Assembly (NCBI GenBank): GCA_039925145.1
Contig: JBDSZL010000030.1
Span: 1-64,000 of the forward strand
Source: JBDSZL01 sp039925145
GTDB lineage: Bacteria > Acidobacteriota > Vicinamibacteria > Vicinamibacterales > SCN-69-37
Length of the DNA stretch: 64,000 nucleotides
Direction of reading: 5' to 3'
Made by a program: the position numbers and the translations under genes. Position 1 is the stretch's first letter; each line of letters begins with the position of its first letter. Below the pieces are notes generated by a model. The model was given only the letters and a program-made list of their open reading frames with translations, ran no database searches and was not told where the DNA came from. Shown here in pieces: positions 8,366 through 18,900 of the stretch.

Positions 8366-9405
8366 TTGCCGCAGACGTTCCCATCCAGCGCCCGGCCTCT
8401 GCGAAGCTCCTGGTCATCGATGGCAATGGGCATCTCACCCACGCGCCTCGGCAGAGGCTTCTCGACTTTCTACGTCCTGGCGACTTACTGATTGCCAACG
8501 ACGCGGCGACCGTGCCCGCCAGCCTCTCGGGCCAGCACCGCCCAAGCGGCATGAAAGTGGAGGTCCGGCTTGCCGGGCGACTCTTCCCGGCAAGAGAGCC
8601 GTCCGCAGACAGCCGGTTCGCGGCAGTCATCTTCGGCGAAGGCGACTATCGAACGCCAACCGAACACCGTCCCCTCCCGCCGTCTGTGACAGCCGGAGAT
8701 CGACTCGATCTCGGGCCCCTCGAGGCCATTGTCTCGAATCTGCTGGGGCATCCGCGTCTCGCCTCGCTCAGCTTCACTGGATCGATCGATGCGATGTGGG
8801 CGGGCATCGCGCGGCATGGGCGGCCGGTCCAGTACGCGCACGTCCCGACGCCGCTCGCCCTGTGGGATGTCTGGACGATTCTGGCGGGCCGGCCCGTCGC
8901 GTTCGAGCCGCCGTCAGCGGGCTTCGTGCTCGACTGGAGGATGCTCTCTGAGCTCCGCCAGCGCCACATTGGATTTGCCACGCTGACGCACGCCGCGGGT
9001 CTCTCTTCGACCGGCGACATCGAACTCGACAGGCGGTTGCCGTTGGACGAGCCCTATGAGATCCCCGACGGCACCGCGCGGCGGATCGCCGAGACCAGGG
9101 CTCGTGGCGGACGAATCGTCGCGGTCGGAACGACGGTGGTCCGCGCCCTCGAGGCTGCCGCAACTCGCGACGGACACATCGTTGCGGGTGGAGGTGTGGC
9201 CACGCAGCGGATCACCGCCGGCACCCGGCTCCGCGTGATCGACGCGCTGATTTCAGGCACGCACGCCCCCGGCACCAGCCACTACGACCTCCTCCGGGCC
9301 TTTGCTGACGAAGCGACGCTGGCGCGCGCGGATCAGGAACTCGACGCTCAGGAGTACCGCACGCACGAGTTCGGCGACTCGGTGCTGATCGAGCGACGAG
9401 CGTGA
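8362..9405 (+). CDS. QueA-like protein (divergent S-adenosylmethionine:tRNA ribosyltransferase-isomerase paralogue)
   Basis: 347 residues; GTG 8362 overlaps the SDR stop (GTGA). The overall fold and several QueA landmarks remain (GDLLIANDAATVPASL, VGTTVVRALEA, RLRVIDALISG). Others are changed compared with the genuine queA product at 31515-32573: PTAGLHF becomes PSAGFVL, HVGYGTFKPV becomes LTHAAGLSST, and TNFHLPCSS becomes SGTHAPGTS. Database annotations usually call such proteins QueA, but with a true queA 22 kb away this one may have another substrate or be a specialised SAM-dependent enzyme working with the SDR. Function is therefore left open. Confidence 0.75.
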   Translation: MIAADVPIQRPASAKLLVIDGNGHLTHAPRQRLLDFLRPGDLLIANDAATVPASLSGQHRPSGMKVEVRLAGRLFPAREPSADSRFAAVIFGEGDYRTPTEHRPLPPSVTAGDRLDLGPLEAIVSNLLGHPRLASLSFTGSIDAMWAGIARHGRPVQYAHVPTPLALWDVWTILAGRPVAFEPPSAGFVLDWRMLSELRQRHIGFATLTHAAGLSSTGDIELDRRLPLDEPYEIPDGTARRIAETRARGGRIVAVGTTVVRALEAAATRDGHIVAGGGVATQRITAGTRLRVIDALISGTHAPGTSHYDLLRAFADEATLARADQELDAQEYRTHEFGDSVLIERRA

Positions 9406-9423
9406 TCCCTCGAGCCGGGGCGT

Positions 9424-9458
9424 CCCCAAGCCCCAAGCCCCAAGCCCCAAGCCCCAAG
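9424..9458 (-). repeat. Five tandem copies of a 7-bp G-rich unit
   Basis: Plus strand reads CCCCAAG five times without error. The minus strand reads CTTGGGG, giving five G4 tracts with 3-nt loops, an ideal G-quadruplex pattern. It sits in the 68-bp gap between two convergent genes (QueA-like and the SNF2 helicase), where it could stall polymerase or act as a transcription end signal. Confidence 0.85.
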
Positions 9459-9473
9459 CCGGTCTCCATGCGC

Positions 9474-12400
9474 CTACGAGAGCAACAGCTCGAGGTCTTC
9501 GCGTCCAATGCGCCGCAAGCCGACCGCGTCGGCCGACAGCACGGCGTCTGCGAGCTCGCGTTTGGACTGCTGCAGCTGCAGGACTTTCTCTTCGATCGTG
9601 TCCTTCGCGATCAGCCGGTACGCAAAGACTTCGCGTGTCTGGCCGATCCGGTGCGCGCGGTCGATCGCCTGCGCCTCGACCGCTGGATTCCACCAGGGAT
9701 CGAGCAGAAACACGTACTCGGCTGCCGTCAGGTTCAACCCGACGCCGCCGGCCTTGAGGCTGATCAGAAACACGCCGACGCTCGCGTCTTCCTGGAAGCG
9801 TCGTACCCGTTCCTCACGGTCCCGTGTGCGGCCGTCGAGATACTCGTAGGTCACGCCCGCCGTGTCGAGTCTCGTCCGGAGCAGACCCAGAAGCGTCGTG
9901 AACTGCGAGAACACCAGCGCTTTGTGACCCTCGGCCAGCACTTCCGCCAGACGCGGAACGAGCACGTCGAATTTGGCCGAGCTGTCTGACTTGCGGGCCG
10001 GGTAGATGAGCCCGGGGTGGCAGGAGGCCTGACGCAAACGTAGCAGCGCTTCGAGCACGTGCATCTTCGACTTCGCCAGCCCCACGCGTTCGATGCGCTC
10101 GAGCACCGATCCGCGGTACTGGCGGCGCAACGCTTCGTAGATCGAGCGTTCCCTGGCCGACAGCTCGCAGGCAATCGTCTGCTCGGTCCGCGAAGGCAGG
10201 TCACGCGCCACCTGCTCTTTCGTGCGACGCAGGATGAATGGTCGCAGTCCCCTGGCCACGGCCTTGGTCATCTCCACGTCGGCGCCGGCGGTCACCATGC
10301 CCGTCGCGCGCTGGAACACAGTGGACCGGCCGAGCACACCGGGATTGAGGAACTCGAATAGGCTCCACAGTTCTCCGAGGTGGTTCTCGATAGGCGTGCC
10401 CGAGAGCACGAGACGATGGCGGGCACGCAGGAGCCGGGCGGCCTTTGCCGATGCCGTGGCGGCGTTCTTAATGGCTTGCGCTTCATCCAGGATGACGTAG
10501 TCGAACTCGACGCCCGAGAGCATGCCGATGTCGCGCCTGAGCGTGCCGTAGGTCACCAGCGCGACATCGCACCCGGCAAGCGCCTCGCTGACGTCGGCGC
10601 CGCGCGACGCGTGCGAATAGTCCACGACCCGCAAGCCAGGCGTGAATCGTCTGGCCTCCGCAATCCAGTTGCCGATGAGCGACCGCGGCACGACGACGAG
10701 CGAGCAGACCGGAGGTGCGGCGGAGGACATCTCGGCCGAGCCAAGCCGGCGTTCTTCGAGCAGGGCGAGAACCATGATGGTCTTGCCCAGGCCCATGTCG
10801 TCGGCCAGGCATCCACCGAAGCCGAACTGGCGCAGGAACCCGAACCAGCCCAGGCCGTCCAGCTGATACGGCCTGAGCGTGCCCTGAAACGATGGCGGCG
10901 GTGCGACCGGCTCGATCCGTTCGAATCTGGCCAGCTCCTGCCGGATTCGATCGAACGCCTCATCTACGCGAATGGCAGCATCCGCTTCGCGGCCCGCCAG
11001 CAGGGCGTCGAGCAGGGAGGCCTGCTGTCGTGTGAAGCGCACACGCTCGCCGTCGATCTCGCCGGCCGACGTCAGCGGGCCATACCGTGCAAGCCAGTCT
11101 TCCGGCAACAGCCCCAGCGTCCCATCATCGAGCCGCACGGTCGCTCGGTTGGCGTTCAGAGCCGCGAGCGCCTGCACAATCGGCACGTGAGCGTCGCCGA
11201 ATTGCACCGTGCCCGCCAGATCGAACCAGTCGATCCCGGAGGTCACGGTCAGGGCCACGGCGCTCGGCGCTCGATAGCGCCGTCCCTCGGCCTCGACTTG
11301 CCAGCGCGCTGCCATCAACGCGCGCACCACATCCGTCAGGTCGCGTGCGGGCAACTCGAAGTTCGTCTGATTGCGTTGCCACGATGGGCGCAGCCCGAGC
11401 TCGTGCAGCGTCGCCACGGCTGAGGCCTCTGCCTCCGCATTGCGATGGACCACGCGCTGTCGTTCGATGTCGAACGCCAGGCCCTCACCAAGGGGACCCG
11501 CGACCAGACTGCCGTCGTAGTCGAAGGAGAGCATCACCGCAATCCTGTTTGCGACGTCGAGCGCCAGCTGCTGAATCGACAGCCGAGGCACCGGGGCGAT
11601 GCGAATGTCCTGCAAACGCAGCGCCTCGGGCACGGCCTCCATCGGCGCGCCGCTCCGGGCCAGCAACTGCGCCAGCGTGGGCTTCTCGTCCATCGAGATC
11701 TCGATGGGGCCCGTCTTCTGCAACTGCGTCAGAAAGACATCGGCCGTGGTGCTCTCGTATCGCGACAGCGCACCACGCGCCACGATGAGGGCATGTCCGA
11801 GGATGACGTGTGGCTCGGCAATCGAGAGCGTGGTGTCGGTTCTGACGAGCTCACCGCTCAGCAGGTACCCGCGGCTCCGCTCCTCGAGCGTTACATGAAA
11901 ACGCCAGGCGGGCCCATCGTCCCAGGGCAACGGAAGGATTTCGGCGTCGGCGTGCTGGAGGATCCAGGCGCGCGCGTTGCGGGCGATCAGAGGCAGCACT
12001 TCGACAGTCAGCGAGTCCGGCAGCAGAAACGTGGCGGACGGCGCGGCGTCGTGCGGCCGCCATCGGCTGGCTCCGTACCCGAGCTCGTAGCCGGGATCGT
12101 ACCCGTCGCGCCGGGGCGCACCCGAGATGAGTGCCAGAAACCGGCGGTCCGTGGCCGGTGCGCGCGCGATGTCGGTCGTCGACAGCTTCGCGATCTTCGG
12201 CCGACCGACGCGGCCCGCCCGCGTCTGCCGTTGATACATCACGTGCAGCACGGTCAAGCCCTGCTTCAGGGACGCAGACCTGTCGACCACATAGAGGAGT
12301 GACGCGTCGCTGTACGGGAACGGCGTGGCCGCGGGGAGTTGCCGCAGTGCCAGCTGCTGCTGCACGTGTGACAGAAACGCAGCCGACGGGGAGGGCGTCG

Positions 12401-12797
12401 CGGACGGGTCCGGACGTGAGCCTGGCAGCAGACCGGCCCGATCGAGAGCCAGCTCGGCGTCGGTCTCCGTCAGTAAGGCGGTGCCTTGAGCGAGCGTGCC
12501 GCCTTCAGCCTCGATGAGGTGGCCGCGTTGTTCCGCCACGCGCAGGGTCGCCCAGATGTGCTTGCACGGCGTGCGGTCGCCCATGAAATACGGACACGTG
12601 CACGTTACGCTGAAGGCCCGACCAGCCGTGCCCGTCCGAGCAATCAGCACGGCGTATGAGTCGTGCCCCTGGACCAGCGCGGCGACTTCGCGGCGCGATC
12701 CCGACACAATCTCCACGGCACCTCGCCGTGCGTACTCGTCGCCGCGCGTGCGAACGGCTGGATCGAACTCCCGGGCCAGGGCGATGGACGGCAACAT
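9474..12797 (-). CDS. SWIM zinc-finger SNF2-family DEAD/DEAH-box helicase
   Basis: 1107 residues. A SWIM zinc finger lies near residues 62-80 (CTCPYFMGDRTPCKHIW; CxC...CxH). The C-terminal ~470 residues form a Snf2 motor: motif I DDMGLGKT near 666, motif II DEAQ (VILDEAQAIKN), motif III LSGTPIENHLGELWSL, and motif VI AHRIGQT near 1052. Bacterial proteins of this layout (RapA/HepA relatives) are DNA-dependent ATPases thought to remodel protein-DNA complexes. The central ~500 residues are not assigned. There is no restriction or defence partner nearby. The gene sits alone between a convergent neighbour and the glucan synthase. Confidence 0.88.
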   Translation of the reverse strand: MLPSIALAREFDPAVRTRGDEYARRGAVEIVSGSRREVAALVQGHDSYAVLIARTGTAGRAFSVTCTCPYFMGDRTPCKHIWATLRVAEQRGHLIEAEGGTLAQGTALLTETDAELALDRAGLLPGSRPDPSATPSPSAAFLSHVQQQLALRQLPAATPFPYSDASLLYVVDRSASLKQGLTVLHVMYQRQTRAGRVGRPKIAKLSTTDIARAPATDRRFLALISGAPRRDGYDPGYELGYGASRWRPHDAAPSATFLLPDSLTVEVLPLIARNARAWILQHADAEILPLPWDDGPAWRFHVTLEERSRGYLLSGELVRTDTTLSIAEPHVILGHALIVARGALSRYESTTADVFLTQLQKTGPIEISMDEKPTLAQLLARSGAPMEAVPEALRLQDIRIAPVPRLSIQQLALDVANRIAVMLSFDYDGSLVAGPLGEGLAFDIERQRVVHRNAEAEASAVATLHELGLRPSWQRNQTNFELPARDLTDVVRALMAARWQVEAEGRRYRAPSAVALTVTSGIDWFDLAGTVQFGDAHVPIVQALAALNANRATVRLDDGTLGLLPEDWLARYGPLTSAGEIDGERVRFTRQQASLLDALLAGREADAAIRVDEAFDRIRQELARFERIEPVAPPPSFQGTLRPYQLDGLGWFGFLRQFGFGGCLADDMGLGKTIMVLALLEERRLGSAEMSSAAPPVCSLVVVPRSLIGNWIAEARRFTPGLRVVDYSHASRGADVSEALAGCDVALVTYGTLRRDIGMLSGVEFDYVILDEAQAIKNAATASAKAARLLRARHRLVLSGTPIENHLGELWSLFEFLNPGVLGRSTVFQRATGMVTAGADVEMTKAVARGLRPFILRRTKEQVARDLPSRTEQTIACELSARERSIYEALRRQYRGSVLERIERVGLAKSKMHVLEALLRLRQASCHPGLIYPARKSDSSAKFDVLVPRLAEVLAEGHKALVFSQFTTLLGLLRTRLDTAGVTYEYLDGRTRDREERVRRFQEDASVGVFLISLKAGGVGLNLTAAEYVFLLDPWWNPAVEAQAIDRAHRIGQTREVFAYRLIAKDTIEEKVLQLQQSKRELADAVLSADAVGLRRIGREDLELLLS

Positions 12798-12934
12798 GCA
12801 GCCAACCAGCGTACTGCAGACGGGCTCCCGGGCACAGGGCCGGTCGAGGACGGATGAGTGGTCGGTCGGCGATGGCCGGATGTCGGGCGGTCAGGGCGAA
12901 CAGGGGCGCGCGCGCGTCAGCGTCGGCGCGCAGG

Positions 12935-15900
12935 TCATCCGCGCATGGTGGAGCCGACGATCACCCGCACCTCATGCGTGTTGCCATCGTCGACGATCGG
13001 AATAGCGGAGCCGTCCACAGACACGCCGTCGAGCCAGGCGTCCCGCACGCCGGTACACTGGCGATCCGGATTCGACACCGCGATCCGGTAGCTGGTACTT
13101 CCGATGCGCCAGGTGATCTCGTAGTCGGCCCAGGTCGACGGAATGCAAGGGGCGATGCTGAACGTGTTGCCGCGGCGCTGCAGGCCGAGGATGCTCTCGA
13201 GACCTGCCCGGTACATCCACGCGGCCGATCCGGTGTACCAGCTCCAGCCGGCCCGGCCCGCATGCGGAGAGCGGGCATAGACATCACCCGCGACCACGTA
13301 GGGTTCGGCTTTGTAGCGCTCGATAGCCGCTGGTGTGCGGGTGTGGTTGATCGGGTTGAGCATGTGGAACAGCTCGGCCACTTCGTCACCGCTGCCGAGT
13401 CGCGCGAGCGCCATGATCACCCACACCGCCGCATGCGTGTACTGGCCGCCGTTCTCGCGAACGCCGGGCGGATATCCCTTGATGTAGCCCGGATCCTGCG
13501 CTGACCGATCGAACGGCGGGTCGAGCAGTAGCAGCAGCTGCGAGCGGCGGGCGATCAGCGCCGTTCGCACCGAGTCCATCGCCCGCTCCGCGAATCGCTG
13601 CGGCACCGCTCCTGAGAGCACAGCCCACGACTGCGAGATGGAGTCGATTCGGCACTCGTCGTTGTGCGCCGATCCGAGGGCAGTGCCGTCGTCGTAGTAG
13701 CCGCGGCGGTACCAGTCGCCGTCCCACGTCAGCTCGAGCTGTGTGGCCAGACGACGAGCTTCTCCTCGATAGCGGCTGGCGACGCCCGTCAGGCCGCGGG
13801 AGCTGCACAACCGGGCGAAGTCCTTCAAGACGCAGTGGAGAAAAAACCCGAGCCATGTGCTTTCGCCGCGCCCCGCCTGACCGACGCGGTTCATGCCGTC
13901 GTTCCAGTCGCCACTGCCGAACAGGGGCAGCCCGTGCGCGCCGCTTGTCAGGCCGCGGTCGATCGCTCGCAGGCAGTGCTCGAACAGCGTGCCGTCTTCG
14001 GCCGATACCTCGGGCAGGCCATACACCTCGTGCTCCTCGGCGGTCAGCAGCGGCGCTTTGAGAAACGGGATCCGTGCTTCGAACACGGCCGTATCACCTG
14101 TGCTCCGGACATACTCGGCGGCCACGTACGGCAGCCACAGCAGGTCGTCTGAGCATCGGCTGCGGAGTCCGCGGCCCGCTGGCTCGTGCCACCAGTGCTG
14201 CACGTCGCCTTCGATGAACTGGCGGCCCGCCGCCCGAAGCAGATGCTCGCGAGCCAGATCCGGACGTGCGAGCGAGAGCGCCATGACATCTTGCAGCTGG
14301 TCGCGAAAGCCGAACGCGCCACCAGGCTGGTAGTAGCCCCCGCGGGTCCAGAGCCGGCAGCTGATGGCCTGATACAGCAGCCACCTGTTCATCAGCGCAT
14401 CGAACGAGTCATCGGGCGTCCGCACGTGCACGGTGTCGAGCGTCCGATTCCACGAGGCGTGCACACCGGTGAGCGCCACCCTCGCGCTCCCGATGCTGCC
14501 GTGCCGAGCGATGAGCTCCCGTGCGTGGATCGCGTCTACGCCCTCGCCAAGAAGGAACAGCAGCGATCGGGTCTCGCCAGGCGCCACCACACAGCGGACC
14601 TGCAGGGCCGCGCAGGGATCGAGCCCGGCGCCGAGTTGCTCCGAGAGGACTGCGTGCTTCAGCGCCGCCGGAGACGCCAGGTCACCGTGGCGTCCGAGGA
14701 ACGATCGGCGGTCTCCCGTGAACGACATGAGCGGCTCGCTGGCGAAGGCGAATGCCGTGTGGCGGCCGAGCTCCGGGTTGTACGCGTTGACCGCAAACAG
14801 TGCGCCGGTGGCCTCGTCGAGCTCGGTCTTCACGTGCAGGTGTTCGCCGTCTCGCGGTGGACCGAGCACCCACTCGTTGTAAGCGAAGATGCTCAGCGAG
14901 CGCACCTTCGTGCCCCGGTTGGTGAGCGTCAGCATCGAAAACTTGACCGGATCGCTGACGTCGACGAACACGTCGAGCGCGTGTGCGATGCCGTGAGTGG
15001 TGCGTGCGAAACTCGTCAGCCCGGCCGTATGACGGATCACGCATCGTGAGGCGTCCGCGCGCGTGAGTGGTCCGGGCGTTGGCGACCACGTCTCGCCGGT
15101 TTCCTCGTCGCGCACGAAGCACGCCTCGCCCGTGGGGTCGCTGACCGGGTCGTTCGCAAACGGCGTGAGCCGATTCTCTCGGCTGTTGCCCGCCCACGTG
15201 TGTGCCGCGCCCGATTGCGTGACGATGGTTCCGAAGTGCGGATTGGCGATGACGTTGACCCACGGCATGGGCGTCTCCTCGGTCCCGGCCAGGACAATCG
15301 CATACGCGCGTCCGGCATCCGTGAAGCCTCCGAGCCCGTTGCTGAGCGTCAACGCCGGCACCGGCAGCAGCCCGTCCATCGTCTCGGTGCGTTCCAGTGA
15401 TGTCGGCACGAACGCCGGCACCGTCGGGTCGACGTCGTACGGCCGTTCGAGCTGCGTCCGCAGGTCGCCCCGGTCGCCGTGGACGATGGCGCGTGCGACG
15501 GCCTGGACGAGCACGCGTTCGGCGGCGCTCATCCCGTCAGCCCGGAGCAGATAGGCGCCGCCTGGCCGGTGCTGCCAGGTGCTCCACGGTCCGTCACTCA
15601 GCACCGCGGTCAACATCGCGTGCATCTCGTCGAGGTACCCGGCCGGGTGCTCGTTCACAATGACGACGTCCGCGCGCAGACCCTTCAGACGCCAGTATTC
15701 CTGCGCCTGCAACACCTGGCGCACGAGTGGCAGCGCGTCGTCGCCGACCACGCGAACCAGCAGAATCGGGAGATCGCCCGAGATCGCGTGCGGCCACAGG
15801 CCTGATTGGCCCAGTTCGTTGGCAGCCAGGACGTCGGCCGCCGCGCGCAAGGAACCGTCGGCCCCGAGCACCCTCGAGGCCAGCCGCTCGAACAGCAGCG

Positions 15901-18900
15901 CCTCATCGGCCGAGATGCCGAAATGCTGCAGCCCACTTTCGGCGCGCGTCATCGCCAGGGTGAATGCGCGCGACGCCGCGCGGGCATCGTAGTACTTCCG
16001 CGCAAGGGCCTCGACCGTCTCGCGATCGGCGGCCGCGCCCGTTGCGAAGCACAGACGGACCGCGCCGCCGGCGGGCACCCGGATGCGTTGGCGAAGACTC
16101 ACGATCGGATCCAGCACGATCCCTGTTGTGCCGGACAGGGCTCGGCCGTCGAGGGCGGCGGGATTGGCCGGCGTGCGTCCGCGGCCTAGGAATCGCGCGC
16201 GATCGGTTTCCCACTCGAGCGGTCCCTGCGGACGGCCTTCGAGACTCAGCGTGTGAAACGCCCACGGCCCCGGATCTCCTGCGTCTCTCGGACGGCGATG
16301 GCACAGCAGCGCGCCTCCGGCAGGGAGATACTCGGTTTCGACGAACAGTTTGCCAAAGGCCGGATGCGCCAGATCGCTCGTCGTCGTGGTCAGGACAATT
16401 TCCGCGTAGCTGGTCACGTCGAGCTCACGCAGGCGCGCGCCATGATTGCGGACGGTGACTCGTCTGACTTCGACGTCGTCCTCGGTAGAGACGGCAATCT
16501 CCAGCTGTGTCGACAGCTCGTCGTCGCGGCGGCGGAACACAACGCGATCGGCCGAGAAGACCACGGCGTATTCGTCGGGCTCCCGCCGGGTGGGCTGGTA
16601 CGCCGCCGACCACACCTCGCCACTGCGCACGTCGCGCAGGTAGATGAATTGTCCCTCCGCGTCGCGCGTGATGTCGCGACGCCATCGCGTCACGGGCAGG
16701 TCTCTCCAGATGCTGGCGCCGCCGCCGGCGTTGGTCACCGAGGTGACGTAATTGCCATTCGAGAGAAATTGAGTATGCGGGTAGACCGTATGCGGCGAGC
16801 GATACCGGCGTACGGGCGCCGACGCTGCAGGCGCGGCCACGCGCATCTCGTCGAGCGGCCGCGGCTCCAGCGTGGCCACACCGCGCGGCACCCGTTCCTG
16901 CAGCAGGAGCTCGGTCGCCTGGACCATGGGCTCCGAGTGGAAACGCTCCACCATCCGGTTCGACTGCAGCGCGTTGGCCGCGGCCACGATCGTCATGCCT
17001 TCGTGGTGGGCCATGTAAGTGGTGACGACTACGCCGTTCGTGGCTGGGTGGCGTGGGGCCGGGTCCGCGTCGCTCGACGCGTCCGCGCCGCGCCGCGTGT
17101 AGTCGATCGCGTCGAAGAACCCGTAATCGCCGCGAAGGCCAAGCGCCTCGAGGCGACGCAGATTGGCCACGCTCGTGCCCGGATCGATCATCAGCGCTAG
17201 CGCCGTGGCGTAAGGTGCGACCACGATCTCGTCTCCGAGCCCGCGTTTCAGGCCCAGCCCCGGAATGCCAAACGCCTTGTACTGATAGGTGCCGTGGCGA
17301 TCCACGAGGCTGTACGCGGACTCCGAGATGCCCCAGGGCACTGCGTGGTCGCTGGCGTAATCAATCTGCCGGCGAACGGCGAGTCGGCACGATTCGTGGA
17401 GCAGCGTGTTCGGAATCGAGCGCATCACGAGCAGCGGCATCAGGTATTCGAAGAGCGTCGCGCTCCAGGACAGCAGCACCGGAGCGCCGTGAACACTCGT
17501 GAGCGTGCGGCCCAGATGGAACCAGTGCATCTGCGGCACATCGCCTTTGGCTATCGCCAGGAAGCTGGCGAGCCGGGCTTCGGACGCCAGCAGGTCGTAG
17601 TACGACGAGTCGAGCCTGCCCGGGTTCTCCGCGTCCTGCAGGCGATAGCCGATGCCGAAAAGCTGTCGCTTGGGCTCAAAGAGCATCCGGAAGTCGATCG
17701 CGTCGAACATGGCCATGGCGCGAGCCGAGAGTTCGGGAGCGATTGTCCGGAGTGCGACCGACAGCGCGAGGAGCGACCCCGCGAAGTTGCCGCTGTCTAC
17801 GGTAGAGACGTAGAGGGCCGGCAGCGGCGCGAGCGTGCGTGTGTCGTACCAATTCAGGAGGTGTCCCTGGAAGTGCTCGAGCCGATCGACCGTCGTGAGG
17901 GTACGGTCAATCCTCTGCACGAGGTCCGACGTCTCGATGAATCCGAGGTCATGCGCGGCGAGCGTGGCGAGCAGGCCCAGGCCGATGTTGGTCGGTGATG
18001 TCCGGTGGGCGATCGTCAGTGCAGCACCGACCTGCACGTTGTCCGGCGGGAGGTCGTTGTCGTCGGCGGTGACGAACGTGTCGAAATAGGCCCAGGTCGT
18101 GCGAGCCACGCCGTCGAGGTATGTGCGGTCGGGTTCCGACAGCGGCGCCACGCGAATCGCGGTGGGCCGGCTCAACCGCCATGCGATCCATGGCGAACAG
18201 GCCCACAACAGCAAAATCGGTCCCGCGACGACGAAGGCGCCTGGCGCGCGCCACGTCAGCAGGACGATCGCTCCAACCGCGAGAACCGGTCCGGCCATCA
18301 TCGCGCGCGCGAAGTCGCTGGCCACCGCCGACTCGCCGCGCGCCGCGCTCATGGCGGCGGTCTCCCACTCCAGCATTCGCTGGCGTGTCACGCCCAGACG
18401 CCACAACGTGAGCGCGACCGCATGAACCCGCTCCGACGCCTCGTAGGCAAGAAAGGCGACTTGAAGTGCGAATCGCAGCGTGGCCGAGGCCACCGCTTCG
18501 CCGCCGGCGCGGACGAACGATCGCCATGACTCGCCCCGCGATGGCTGCATGCTGTCGGCGACCCCGGTCAACCATGGAAAGCCCAGCGATGCCAGCGCGG
18601 CAGCCGTCCAAAGAGACGGGCGGCCCGGCAGCAGGGTCCATCCGGCGATCAGCCAGACGAGCGTCGCGGGTGGCACGAGGCTGCGGCGGAGGTTGTCGAA
18701 CACCTTCCACCACGACACGAGCGTGATAAGGCTGCGCGTCGTGCCAGCGCTGGACGGCACGAATGGGAACAGCCAGGGCAGCAGTTGCCAATCGCCTCGC
18801 ACCCAGCGGTGCTGCCTGCGCGCATGCTCGAGCACAGTGCCCGGGTAATCGTCGACGACCTCGATGTCGGTCACGAGCGCCGCGCGGGCGTGCAGGCCTT

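Noticed and set aside
9424..9458. Possible CRISPR array
   Set aside because: Units are 7 bp and directly adjacent, with no spacers or cas genes.
9474..12797. SNF2 helicase as part of a defence island
   Set aside because: No nuclease, methyltransferase or other DISARM/defence-type genes lie nearby; neighbours are metabolic.
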